Below are positions 50,685 to 58,596 of a stretch of 64,000 nucleotides of DNA, piece by piece. Both the position numbers and the translations under genes were made by a program. The notes under the pieces were generated by a model. That model searched no databases. It worked only from the letters and a program-made list of their open reading frames with translations, and was not told where the DNA came from. The first letter of the stretch is position 1, and each line of letters begins with the position of its first letter. The stretch is from positions 558,001 to 622,000 of the forward strand of contig JBAOHQ010000004.1 of NCBI GenBank assembly GCA_037045185.1, given 5' to 3'. This stretch comes from JAKOUY01 sp037045185. GTDB lineage: Bacteria; Actinomycetota; Acidimicrobiia; Acidimicrobiales; Ilumatobacteraceae.

Positions 50685-50705
50685 TTATCCACAGGTTGAT
50701 CCACA
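50685..50705. promoter_or_regulatory. DnaA-box pair between convergent genes
   Basis: TTATCCACA (50685-50693) is an exact DnaA-box consensus, and TGATCCACA (50697-50705) differs at one base. They lie in the 61-bp gap between the cwlM-like stop and the parB stop. No gene starts here, so promoter control is unlikely; it may titrate DnaA or be an outlier of oriC. Confidence 0.5.
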
Positions 50706-50744
50706 GATGTGTGTAACCCTGCCACGCGAGGTTGGGGTCAAGTG

Positions 50745-51677
50745 CTACTCAACGTGTGGTTTTTCACCACTCTCCGTCGCCACCATCCGATAGTAGATCC
50801 GTTCGAGGTCCTCCAGGTCGGCAAAATCGATCGTCAGGCGACCGTTCTTGCGACCCATGGACACATGCACGCGTGTGGACAAGTGATCGGCGAGCAACGA
50901 TTCCAACTCCAGCAGGCCCGGCGGGCGCAGCCGGGTCGCCCTTGCCACACCGGCGCCGTCGAGAGCCGGACTGCCGGTGGCCGGGGTGGACTCGACCGTG
51001 GTGGGGGCGCGCAGGGCGTCCTCCAGCGCTCTGACCGACCAACCCTCGGCGGCCACCTGGCGGGCGAGCGCCTCCTGGCGGGTCCGGTCGGGTGTTCCAA
51101 GCAGCGCCTTGGCGTGCCCGGCAGACAACCGGCCGCCGGCCAGCAGATGGAGGACCGCAGGGGGCAACGTCAGGATCCGCAGCGTGTTGGTGATCCCTGA
51201 CCGGCTCTTGCCCACCCGGGCGGCGACCTGCTCATGGGTGAGATGGAAGTCCTCGATCAGCTGTTGGTACGCCGCGGCCTCTTCCAGCACGGTGAGGTCC
51301 TGGCGGTGGAGGTTCTCGACCAGGGCCTGCTCCACTGAACCGATGTCGTCGGTGCGCCGGATCACCGCCGGAATGACGGCCAGGTTGGCACGCCTGGCAG
51401 CCCGCCAGCGACGCTCTCCGGCGATCAACTCATAGGTGCCGTCGCCGGAGGCTCGGACCAGTACCGGCTGCAGCACCCCGAGCTCGGTGATCGAGGCAGC
51501 CAACTCGGTGAGGGTCTCCTCGTCGAAGTGCTGGCGCGGTTGGTGTGGATTCGGCCGGATCGCCGTGATCGGCAACTCCTCCAACCGGGGGCCGTCGGCC
51601 GCACCACCGGCCGACGCCAGGACGTCGGCCGGGATCAGCGACACCAGCCCCTTACCCAAGCCGCCCTGACGAGCCAT
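50745..51677 (-). CDS. parB: ParB chromosome-partitioning CTPase
   Basis: A 310-residue ParB. It begins ARQGGLGKGLVSLIP, the typical actinobacterial start. The N-terminal CTP-binding domain has LPITAIRPNPHQPRQHFDEETLTELAASITELGVLQPVLVR and the GERRWRAARRANL box; the helix-turn-helix reads LTHEQVAARVGKSRSGITNTLRIL. The C-terminal dimer domain follows a disordered linker. The ATG at 51677 has AAGGAGG upstream and overlaps the parA 3' end by 26 bp. It should bind the twin parS sites 0.9 kb away. Confidence 0.94.
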   Translation of the reverse strand: MARQGGLGKGLVSLIPADVLASAGGAADGPRLEELPITAIRPNPHQPRQHFDEETLTELAASITELGVLQPVLVRASGDGTYELIAGERRWRAARRANLAVIPAVIRRTDDIGSVEQALVENLHRQDLTVLEEAAAYQQLIEDFHLTHEQVAARVGKSRSGITNTLRILTLPPAVLHLLAGGRLSAGHAKALLGTPDRTRQEALARQVAAEGWSVRALEDALRAPTTVESTPATGSPALDGAGVARATRLRPPGLLELESLLADHLSTRVHVSMGRKNGRLTIDFADLEDLERIYYRMVATESGEKPHVE

Positions 51678-52486
51678 GGTGTACCTCCTTGGCGACCGCC
51701 CGATAGGCCGACGCCCCTCGTGACATCGGATCGAACGTGATGATCGGTTGGCCGAACGACGGGGCCTCGGACAGCCGGACCGTGCGCGGGATGAGGGTCC
51801 GGCAGACCTTGTCGCCGAAGTGCTGGCGCACCTCGTTGACCACCTGATCGGCGAGTCTCGTGCGCAGCGTCGTACATCACGCAGACGATGGTGGAGAGTT
51901 CGAGCGCGGGGTTGAGGTTGCGCTTGACCAGGTCGACGTTGCGAAGGAGCTGGCCGAGGCCTTCCAGCGCGTAGTACTCGCACTGGATGGGGACCAGCAC
52001 CTCGCGGGCCGCGTTCAGCCCGTTGACGGTGAGCAGACCAAGCGATGGCGGGCAGTCGATCAGGACGTAGTCGTAGTCGTCGAGGACGGCATCGATGGCC
52101 CGCCGCAGCCGGTTCTCCCGGCTGAAGGCCGGCACCAGTTCGATCTCTGCGCCTGCCAGGTCGAGGCTGGCGGGGGCGACGAACAGGTGCTTGACCGAGG
52201 TCGGCTCGATGCAGTCGTCCAACGGCACCTCGTGCAGGATGACGTGGTACATCGACGTCTCCAAGCCGCGGGTCTCGATACCCAGTCCGGTCGAGGCATT
52301 GCCTTGCGGGTCGAGATCGACGACCAAGGTCCGACAGCCCAACTCGGCCAGGCAGGCCCCGAGGTTGATGGCCGTCGTGGTCTTGCCCACCCCGCCCTTC
52401 TGATTGGCGACCGCAATCACCCGTGGTAGGGGGCGCCCGGGCGGGAGTTCGGTCGAACGATGCTCGTCGACGTCGATGTCGGACAT
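51652..52486 (-). pseudogene. parA: ParA chromosome-partitioning ATPase, one frameshift
   Basis: About 278 residues after repair. The deviant Walker A is RVIAVANQKGGVGKTTTAINLGACLAELG, with VDLDPQGNASTGLGI, YDYVLIDCPPSLGLLTVNGL and, late, RLSEAPSFGQPI. As given, the frame changes at about 51866. Deleting one base gives MYDARTRLADQVVNEVRQHFG, an exact match to the ParA family pattern, with a stop at 51652. Because parA is under strong selection and the rest is intact, an error in the sequence is more likely than loss of the gene. Confidence 0.92.
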
Positions 52487-52526
52487 GCAGGCAGGCTAGC
52501 GCCGGCCGGTGGCGGCCCCGTGCACC

Positions 52527-52567
52527 GTTCCACGTGGAACATCGAGCCCACAGGTTCCACGTGGAAC
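52527..52567. promoter_or_regulatory. Twin parS sites
   Basis: Two identical perfect palindromes GTTCCACGTGGAAC at 52527-52540 and 52554-52567, 27 bp apart, lie between parA and rsmG. This is the ParB-binding consensus (GTT-CCACGTGG-AAC), the G/C variant of the more common GTTTCACGTGAAAC. They mark the ori-proximal centromere. Confidence 0.9.
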
Positions 52568-52568
52568 A

Positions 52569-53126
52569 TCAACGCTTCAGCAGCCGTCGCAGCCCGTCGA
52601 CGAGCCCACCATCGGTCAACCCGGCAGCAGCCAGCATCTCTGCCGTCCAGCGGCGTTCATCCGGTTCTGGCGGTTCACTGACGAGACCCAGCCCGCCCAC
52701 CCGGAGCAGCCGGCCGATCCAGCCGGCCGTCACCGCAGGGGAGGCGAAGCTGCGCGCCGTCACCACGTCGAAGGCGGTCGATGCCTCCCGGTCAAGGGCG
52801 GCGACGTCGACGTCGCGCACGGTGACGCCGTCCAATCCCAGCGCCGACACCGCCCGGCGCAGCAGATCGGCGCGCGAACGCCGGCGTTCCACCAGCGTGA
52901 CGGCGACATCCGGTCTCCGGACGGCGATGACCAGGCCGGGAAGGCCGCCGCCGGAGCCGAGATCGACCAGCCGATGGCCGGCCTCGGGGAGCGCCGTGAC
53001 AAACCGGTCGGCGTGGGCAATGGCGTCGACCAGGGATCGTTCGCCGATGGCCCCACGATCGCGGATCATGCTCAGCGCAGCGACGAGTTCGGCGTTGACG
53101 AACCCGTCCCGGCGCCGCTCGGTCAT
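52569..53126 (-). CDS. rsmG: 16S rRNA (guanine527-N7)-methyltransferase RsmG
   Basis: A 185-residue methyltransferase (also called GidB) that modifies G527 of 16S rRNA. Signature RSLVDAIAHADRFV is followed by LVDLGSGGGLPGLVIAVRRPDVAVTLVERRRSRADLLRRAVSALGL and VTARSFASPAVTAGW. It is slightly shorter than the usual 200-215 residues, at the N-terminus. The start overlaps the jag stop (ATGA), and the stop abuts the second parS site. Confidence 0.9.
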   Translation of the reverse strand: MTERRRDGFVNAELVAALSMIRDRGAIGERSLVDAIAHADRFVTALPEAGHRLVDLGSGGGLPGLVIAVRRPDVAVTLVERRRSRADLLRRAVSALGLDGVTVRDVDVAALDREASTAFDVVTARSFASPAVTAGWIGRLLRVGGLGLVSEPPEPDERRWTAEMLAAAGLTDGGLVDGLRRLLKR

Positions 53127-53956
53127 GCCGACGGGGCGATCACCACACGGCGGAAGGGGTCGTCGCCTTCGGAACGGGTGGCGATGCCGTCGACCTCGGA
53201 CAACGCGTCGTGAATGGCCTTGCGGTCGGCCGATCCCATCGGCTCCAGGACTCGGGCGGTGCCGGTGGCGCGCACCTCGTCGGCCATCTTGTGGGCAAAG
53301 GCCGACAGGGCCTGCTGGCGTCGCATCCGGTAGCCGCCCACGTCAACCCGCAACCGGGTGTCGTGGTCGCCGAGACGGCGCTGCGAGGCGACCCGGGCCA
53401 GGTCCTGCACGGCCTGCAACGTGGTGCCTCGCGGCCCCACCAGGAGACCAAGGTTGTCACCGGTGACGTTGATCTCCAGTTCGGCCTCGTGGCTGGACAA
53501 CTCGGTGGTTCCTTCCAGGCCGAACGCCTCGACCAGGCCGGCGATGAAGCGCTTGGCCTCCTCGCCCACCTGCGCCGGGTCGACGGACACCGCCGGCCGC
53601 ACCGGGCGGTCGCCGCGATCACGGTCACCACGGTCACCACGGTCACCACGGTCGCGCTCGGGACGGGGGGCTCGCTCTGGCCGCGGGGCAGGTTCCCGGC
53701 GCGGGGCGGCCTCGGCGGCCGGGGCGTCGCCGGCATCCTTCTTGGCCCGGCGGTCACGGCGGTCCGGTTTGGTGCGCACCTGCGCCGGGCGCACCCGGGC
53801 ACGGACCCGGGCCTCGCCGCGAACGCGTCCGAACAGGCCGGCCTTGGGTTCCTCGAGGACCTCGAACTCGGCCTCGTCCTCGGCAACGCCGAGTTGGTCG
53901 AGGGCCAACCCCTTGGCTTCCTCCAGCGACTTCGCGGTGGTTTCAACCCACTCCAT
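53123..53956 (-). CDS. jag: Jag/KhpB family RNA-binding protein
   Basis: A 277-residue protein with an N-terminal Jag domain (MEWVETTAKSLEEAKGLALDQLGVAEDEAEFEVLEEPKAGLFGRV). A long Arg/Asp/Pro-rich linker follows, with a DNA-level 9-bp repeat coding GDRGDRGDR. The KH domain has GLLVGPRGTTLQAVQDLARVAS and the R3H domain has RLRVDVGGYRMRRQQALSAFAHKMADEVRATG. It may link RNA binding to cell-wall growth. It sits between yidC and rsmG as in most bacteria. Confidence 0.92.
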   Translation of the reverse strand: MEWVETTAKSLEEAKGLALDQLGVAEDEAEFEVLEEPKAGLFGRVRGEARVRARVRPAQVRTKPDRRDRRAKKDAGDAPAAEAAPRREPAPRPERAPRPERDRGDRGDRGDRDRGDRPVRPAVSVDPAQVGEEAKRFIAGLVEAFGLEGTTELSSHEAELEINVTGDNLGLLVGPRGTTLQAVQDLARVASQRRLGDHDTRLRVDVGGYRMRRQQALSAFAHKMADEVRATGTARVLEPMGSADRKAIHDALSEVDGIATRSEGDDPFRRVVIAPSA

Positions 53957-53966
53957 GGCGAGCTTC

Positions 53967-54992
53967 CTATTTCTTCTTGTTCTTCTGTTGGGCGCGCGAT
54001 CCGTCGCGCGCTGCCCGGCCGGATGATTGCGGGCGGGCTGCGGTGGTCCGGCCACCGGTGGGCCGGTTCTTCGGCGCCGTGACGCGCTTGCTCACGGTGG
54101 TTGCCGGGGCCGGGGCGGCGGCCTCGCGGCGGGCCTGGGCATCACGCTTGGCCTGGGCGAACAGGCCGCCTCCGCCACCGGTGTCCTTGTCGGCCTTGGC
54201 GATCTCCCTGGCCCGCTCGCCGGCGGCCATCGCCTGGCGGCCGAGCGACTCGTCACCCTTGTAGAAGCGGTGGGTGATGTAGTACTGCAAGCCGATACGG
54301 ATGATGGCCTGGGCCATGTAGTAGATCACCAGACCGGTGAGGTAGATCACCAGGAACACGGCGAAGACCACCGGCAGGTACTGCATGATCTTCTGCTGGG
54401 TGGGGGACATGTTCGGCGCGGTGGTGGCCCGGGCCGCCACCTGGCGCTGCTGGATGAGGTACAGCGCGCCGAGGGCGACGACCAGCACTGCGTACGGCCA
54501 GCCCTCTCCGAGCCCCCTGCCGATCATCTGCGCCGGGGTCCTGGCCAGATCCAGGCCCCACGACATCATCTCGGTCTTGCCCACCAGCGAGCGGTACAGC
54601 TCGGAGTCGGTGGGGATGTACGTCGGAGCGAACACGCCGTTCACCCGCTTGGTCAGCCCGGTGAGGACCTTGAACATGATGATGAACACCGGGAGCTGCA
54701 GCAGCAAGGGGAAGCACGAGGCCAGCGGGTTGACCTTGTGCTGCTGGTACAGCTTCATCATCTCTTCGTTCAGCTTCTGGCGATCGCCGCGGTGCTGCTG
54801 CTGCAGGCGGCGCATCTCCGGCTGCAGACGCTGCATCTCGAGCATCCCCTTGGTGCTCTTGAGGATCAGCGGGGCGGTGATGGCCATGACGATGAACGCC
54901 ATGAACGAGATCGAGAGGATGTAGTTGCGCGTCAACCCGTAGAACCAGGCATACGGCGTGGCAAAGACATCGAACAGACCGGAAGCAAGCAT
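53967..54992 (-). CDS. yidC: YidC/Oxa1 membrane insertase
   Basis: A 341-residue insertase. Five hydrophobic segments are visible, with the family core ISFMAFIVMAITAPLILKSTKGMLEMQRLQPEMRRLQQQHRGDRQKLNEEMMKLYQQHKVNPLASCFPLLLQLPVFIIMFKVL and later LPVVFAVFLVIYLTGLVIYYMAQAIIRIGLQYYI. The cytoplasmic C-terminal tail is long, basic and Ala/Pro-rich, ending QQKNKKK. The ATG at 54992 overlaps the yidD stop by one base. Confidence 0.94.
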   Translation of the reverse strand: MLASGLFDVFATPYAWFYGLTRNYILSISFMAFIVMAITAPLILKSTKGMLEMQRLQPEMRRLQQQHRGDRQKLNEEMMKLYQQHKVNPLASCFPLLLQLPVFIIMFKVLTGLTKRVNGVFAPTYIPTDSELYRSLVGKTEMMSWGLDLARTPAQMIGRGLGEGWPYAVLVVALGALYLIQQRQVAARATTAPNMSPTQQKIMQYLPVVFAVFLVIYLTGLVIYYMAQAIIRIGLQYYITHRFYKGDESLGRQAMAAGERAREIAKADKDTGGGGGLFAQAKRDAQARREAAAPAPATTVSKRVTAPKNRPTGGRTTAARPQSSGRAARDGSRAQQKNKKK

Positions 54993-55201
54993 CAGTTCAT
55001 CTTTCGTTCGGGGACCGGGTCGAAGCCCGAGGGACCAAAGGGCCGGCACCGCACCAGCCGCCGGACGGCCAGCCACGAGCCCCGCCAGCGACCGTGGACC
55101 TCCACCGCCTCGCGGGCGTATTGGGAACACGACGGGGTGAATCGGCACGGGGACGGCCGGCCTTCGACCCCGCGCTGGTAGACATCGATCAGCCGGAGCA
55201 G
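54992..55201 (-). CDS. yidD: Membrane protein insertion efficiency factor YidD
   Basis: About 69 residues. The core LLLRLIDVYQRGVEGRPSPCRFTPSCSQYAREAVEVHGRWRGSWLAVRRLVRCRPFGPSGFDPVP is characteristic, with conserved Cys in CRFTPSCSQYA. No ATG, GTG or TTG lies before the core in frame; CTG at 55201 or 55192, overlapping the rnpA stop, is a possible start. Alternatively, an unseen indel near the rnpA end conceals the true start. Confidence 0.8.
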   Translation of the reverse strand: MLRLIDVYQRGVEGRPSPCRFTPSCSQYAREAVEVHGRWRGSWLAVRRLVRCRPFGPSGFDPVPERKMN

Positions 55202-55521
55202 GAGGCCGGGCCGACTTGGTCGATCAGCCGCTGCATGTCGAACGCCAGTTCGTCGAAGCTGCGCCTGGCCGCGGTGGGCCGGGCGCCGATCAGGAACCAG
55301 CCGGCCGGGAGCGGGGCGCCAGTGAGCAGCGCACGAAGGCGGCGGCGAAGTCGGTTGCGCGCCACGGCCGGGCCGTAGGCGCGGCCGATGGCAAAGGCCA
55401 CGCGAGGCGGTGTCGCCTGCTGATCGAGAAGAAAGGTGCACCACAGCACTCCCGAGCCGACACGCCGCCCCTGCGCAGACAGGCGGGCGAACGCGTCGCG
55501 ATCGCGAATTCGCCAGATCAA
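55189..55521 (-). CDS. rnpA: Ribonuclease P protein component
   Basis: A 110-residue RnpA subunit assisting the catalytic RNA that processes tRNA 5' ends. The RNA-binding motif is seen as AFAIGRAYGPAVARNRLRRRLRALL. Start is TTG at 55521, overlapping the rpmH stop by 3 nt, giving MIWRIRDRDAFARLSAQGRRV. The C-terminus after the DELAFDMQRLIDQV helix is Ser/Cys-rich and may be shifted by an indel. Confidence 0.9.
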   Translation of the reverse strand: MIWRIRDRDAFARLSAQGRRVGSGVLWCTFLLDQQATPPRVAFAIGRAYGPAVARNRLRRRLRALLTGAPLPAGWFLIGARPTAARRSFDELAFDMQRLIDQVGPASCSG

Positions 55522-55652
55522 GCCGACAGTCGGTAGCGGCCCTTGGCCCGGCGGGCCTTGAGCACCGCCCGCCCAGCGCGAGTGCTCATCCGATGGCGAA
55601 AGCCATGCTTCTTGGCCCGACGCAAATTGTTGGGTTGGTAGGTGCGCTTCAC
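55518..55652 (-). CDS. rpmH: 50S ribosomal protein L34
   Basis: A 44-residue protein starting at GTG: KRTYQPNNLRRAKKHGFRHRMSTRAGRAVLKARRAKGRYRLSA. This is a complete, highly conserved L34. It is the first gene of the leftward rpmH-rnpA-yidD-yidC-jag-rsmG-parA-parB operon. Its promoter must lie in the 239-bp gap before dnaA, which also carries DnaA boxes. Confidence 0.97.
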   Translation of the reverse strand: MKRTYQPNNLRRAKKHGFRHRMSTRAGRAVLKARRAKGRYRLSA

Positions 55653-55831
55653 GCAGCAGCCCTCCTGCACAGGAGCCGGTCGAACCGGCGATCGACGACA
55701 ACACACCGAAAAATCGGCCGTTCGCCAGGCTACGGGTCCGGCGCACCCGTCCGCAACACTGGTGGACGGGCCGGCACCCCCGTTTCGGCGGTGGCACACC
55801 TGCTGCTAGCGTGCCTTGTTCAGCCCAACGC

Positions 55832-55863
55832 CCTTCCACACCTTGTGGACAACATGTGGACAG
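55832..55863. other. Candidate oriC / DnaA boxes upstream of dnaA
   Basis: TGTGGACAA (55844-55852) is the exact reverse of the actinobacterial DnaA box TTGTCCACA; TGTGGACAG (55855-55863) differs at one base; and a weaker site covers 55832-55840. They sit 29-60 bp before the dnaA start and at the strand-switch point of gene orientation. This is both a likely dnaA autoregulatory region and part of oriC. Confidence 0.6.
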
Positions 55864-55891
55864 GTGAGCAGACGGGGTGAAGGAGATGCTG

Positions 55892-57271
55892 GTGAGCGAC
55901 GCTGAACAGCTGTGGAAGGCCGTGTCCCAGCTGCTCCGCGCCCAGGTGTCCGAGGCCGTGTGGCTCTCCACCTTCCAAGACGTCCAGGCCGTCGATCGCT
56001 TCGGTGCCGATGGCCCTGAGCTGCACCTGCGCTCACCGAACTCGCTGACCAGGGACCGGATCATGTCCCGCTACCTGCCGATGTTGCGTGACGCCCTCGA
56101 CGAGCTGAACCACGCCGACACCGCCGTCACGGTGGAGGTGGCCGACGCCGCCGACGAGCCGCCGGCCCCGACGCCGATCGAGCCGGTCAGCTCGTCTGGC
56201 GCCGCGGGGTCGAGCTCCAGCGACGACGACTACGAGTCGATGGTGCCCGGTGGGCTGAACCCGCGGTACACCTTCGAGGACTTCGTCAAGGGCCAGTCGA
56301 ACCAGTTCGCCCTGGCCGCCGCCCAGCGTGTGGCCGAGACACCGGGGCGCAGCTACAACCCGCTGTTCATCTACGGTTCGGCCGGCCTCGGCAAGACCCA
56401 CTTGCTCCACGCCATCGGCCATTACGTGCGTTCGCACTACCAGCACGACGTCGTCCGCTACGTCAGCACCGAGACCTTCCTCAACGAGTACGTCGACGGC
56501 ATCCGCACCGACACCATCGCCAACTTCAAACGCCGCTACCGGGACATCGATGTCCTCTTGATCGACGACATCCAGTTCATGGAGGGAAAGGAGGGTCTGC
56601 AAGAAGAGTTCTTCCATACGTTCAACACCTTGCACGGGCAGAACAAGCAGATCGTCATCTCCAGCGACCGGATGCCCGACGCCATCCCCACCCTGGAGGA
56701 ACGGCTGCGCGGCCGGTTCAAGTGGGGCCTGATCACCGACATCCAGCCGCCGGACATGGAGACCCGCCTGGCGATCCTGCGCAACAAGGCCGAACGAGAC
56801 CGCAGCCCGGTGCCGTCGGAGATCCTCGAGTTCATCGCCTCGCGGGTGACCTCGAACATCCGAGCCCTGGAGGGGGCCCTGATCAGGGTCACCGCCTACG
56901 CCAGCTTGAACAGCGTGCCGCTGAGCACCCATCTGGCCCAGCAACTGCTCTCCGACCTGCTCAGCGACAGCTATGTCAAGCCGCGCACGGACGACGAGCT
57001 GCTCAACGAGATCGCCGTGATCCTCGGCTTCAGCGTCGACGCGCTGCGCGGCAAGAGTCGCCAGCGCCCGCTGGTCACTGCCCGGCAGATGGCCATGTAC
57101 GTGTTCCGCGAGCTGACCGACCTCAGCTACCCGGCCATCGCCCGCCTGTTCGGCGGCAGGGACCACACCACCGTGATCCACGCCGTCGACAAGGTGCAGC
57201 GATTGATGCGCGAACGCAAGCAGATCTACGACCAGGTCACCGACCTGACGACCCGATTGAAAAAGGGTTGA
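55892..57271 (+). CDS. dnaA: Chromosomal replication initiator DnaA
   Basis: A 459-residue DnaA. Domain I begins DAEQLWKAVSQLLRAQVSEAVWLSTFQDV. The AAA+ domain has PRYTFEDFVKGQSNQFALAAAQRVAE, Walker A FIYGSAGLGKTHLLHAIG, Walker B IDVLLIDDIQFMEGKEG and sensor RFKWGLITDIQPPD. The C-terminal DNA-binding domain contains RQMAMYVFRELTDLSYPAIARLFGGRDHTTVIHAV. The GTG at 55892 follows GGAG with seven bases spacing; in-frame GTG and ATG codons at 55877 and 55886 are less well placed. Confidence 0.97.
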   Translation: MSDAEQLWKAVSQLLRAQVSEAVWLSTFQDVQAVDRFGADGPELHLRSPNSLTRDRIMSRYLPMLRDALDELNHADTAVTVEVADAADEPPAPTPIEPVSSSGAAGSSSSDDDYESMVPGGLNPRYTFEDFVKGQSNQFALAAAQRVAETPGRSYNPLFIYGSAGLGKTHLLHAIGHYVRSHYQHDVVRYVSTETFLNEYVDGIRTDTIANFKRRYRDIDVLLIDDIQFMEGKEGLQEEFFHTFNTLHGQNKQIVISSDRMPDAIPTLEERLRGRFKWGLITDIQPPDMETRLAILRNKAERDRSPVPSEILEFIASRVTSNIRALEGALIRVTAYASLNSVPLSTHLAQQLLSDLLSDSYVKPRTDDELLNEIAVILGFSVDALRGKSRQRPLVTARQMAMYVFRELTDLSYPAIARLFGGRDHTTVIHAVDKVQRLMRERKQIYDQVTDLTTRLKKG

Positions 57272-57491
57272 GGCCTGTGCGCGGCATGTGGACGAGTACT
57301 GCTCGGCGGGGGACAGTGGATGGGTTGTCCCCCGAATTACACCGACGTCATCCGCGGCCTGTGGGCGCGTGGGGACAGCCTGTGAGGCTGGATAACCACG
57401 TCACGCTGGGACGATGCCAGGTTGTGCACAATCCACAACCCTTATTACCACTACTACCTCATACAGACAGATTGATGAGAAAGGCAGCGCT
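57272..57491. other. dnaA-dnaN intergenic region, probable oriC
   Basis: A 220-bp non-coding gap. It contains TGTGGACGA (57288-57296), TTGTCCCCC, TTGTGCACA (57422-57430) followed directly by ATCCACAA, and an AT-rich stretch at about 57430-57480 that is unusual for this genome and could be the unwinding element. No reading frame is supported. This is the conventional oriC position in actinobacteria. Confidence 0.6.
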
Positions 57492-58592
57492 GTGAAGTTT
57501 CGTTGCGAACGGGATGCCCTGGCCGAGGGCTTGACCACTGCTGGGCGAGCCGCCACGGGCCGGACCGGCGCGCTCCCGGTGCTGTCCGGGGTCCGCCTGG
57601 TGTTGTCCGGGGACCACCTGCAGATCACCGGTACCGACTTGGACCTGACGATCCAGCTGGGCATCGACGTGGGTGGTGAGCGTGACGGTGGCGTCGTGCT
57701 CCCGGCGCGGCTGGTGTCCGACATCGTCCGCTCGTTGCCGGCCGGCAAGGTGGAGCTGGATGTCGACGACGACAACGTCCATGTCAGCGGGGGGCGCTCA
57801 CAGTTCACCGTTCGGCCGCTGTCCATCGACGACTACCCGAAGCTGGCGGCGCCAACGACCACCTCGGCCACGCTGCCGGCGGCCGAGTTCGGCGAGGCGC
57901 TGCGCCAGGTGGTGCGCGCTGCCAGCACCGACGACGCTCGGCCGATCCTGACCGGCGTGCTGTTCACTGCGGAAGACGCCGGGTTGCGGATGGTGGCCAC
58001 CGACTCCTACCGGCTGGCGGTGCGAGATCTCCCCGGCCAGCAGGCCCTTGGCGCCGGGCAGAAGGTGCTGGTGCCAGGCCGGGCCCTGGGTGAACTGGCC
58101 CGGCTGGTTGGCAGCGGCAGCGAGTTGGTGATGCGCCTCGGTGACCGAGATGCCTCCTTCGAGGTGGGTCCCACCCGGCTCACCACCCGGCTGATCGAAG
58201 GCGAGTTTCCCAACTATCGCCAGTTGATCCCCAACGACCACCCCAACACGCTGACCGTGGAGCGCGAACCGTTCCTCGAGGCGATCCGCCGGGTGAAGAT
58301 CCTGGCCCGCGAATCCACGCCGGTGCGCCTGGCGATGGGTGGCGACATCCTCAAGATCAGTGCCATCACCCAGGACGTGGGCAACGCCAGCGAGGACCTC
58401 GATGCCGCGTTCGAGGGCGCCGACCTGGTCGCCGCGTTCAACCCCGACTACCTGATCGCTGGCGTCGAGGCGTGCGCCGGCGATGAGATCACCCTGGTCA
58501 CCCGGGACGGGATGAAGCCGGCGGTGCTGCGCGGCAAGGGGTCGGACGACTACCTGTACCTGCTGATGCCGGTGCGCGTGCCGGGCACCTGA
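57492..58592 (+). CDS. dnaN: DNA polymerase III beta sliding clamp
   Basis: A 366-residue clamp with three repeated domains. Seen are MKFRCERDALAEGLTTAGRAATGRTGALPVLSGVRL, GRSQFTVRPLSIDDYPKL, TGVLFTAEDAGLRMVATDSYRLAVRDL, LIEGEFPNYRQLIP, and the C-terminal AFNPDYLIAGVEACAGDEITLVTRDGMKPAVLRGKGSDDYLYLLMPVRV. Starts at GTG (57492) with AAAGG upstream. It partners HolB and the polymerase. Confidence 0.96.
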   Translation: MKFRCERDALAEGLTTAGRAATGRTGALPVLSGVRLVLSGDHLQITGTDLDLTIQLGIDVGGERDGGVVLPARLVSDIVRSLPAGKVELDVDDDNVHVSGGRSQFTVRPLSIDDYPKLAAPTTTSATLPAAEFGEALRQVVRAASTDDARPILTGVLFTAEDAGLRMVATDSYRLAVRDLPGQQALGAGQKVLVPGRALGELARLVGSGSELVMRLGDRDASFEVGPTRLTTRLIEGEFPNYRQLIPNDHPNTLTVEREPFLEAIRRVKILARESTPVRLAMGGDILKISAITQDVGNASEDLDAAFEGADLVAAFNPDYLIAGVEACAGDEITLVTRDGMKPAVLRGKGSDDYLYLLMPVRVPGT

Positions 58593-58596
58593 TCGG

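Noticed and set aside
53618..53655. 9-bp direct repeats, considered as a CRISPR-like or iteron array
   Set aside because: The unit is too short and in frame, coding GDR repeats in the Jag linker.
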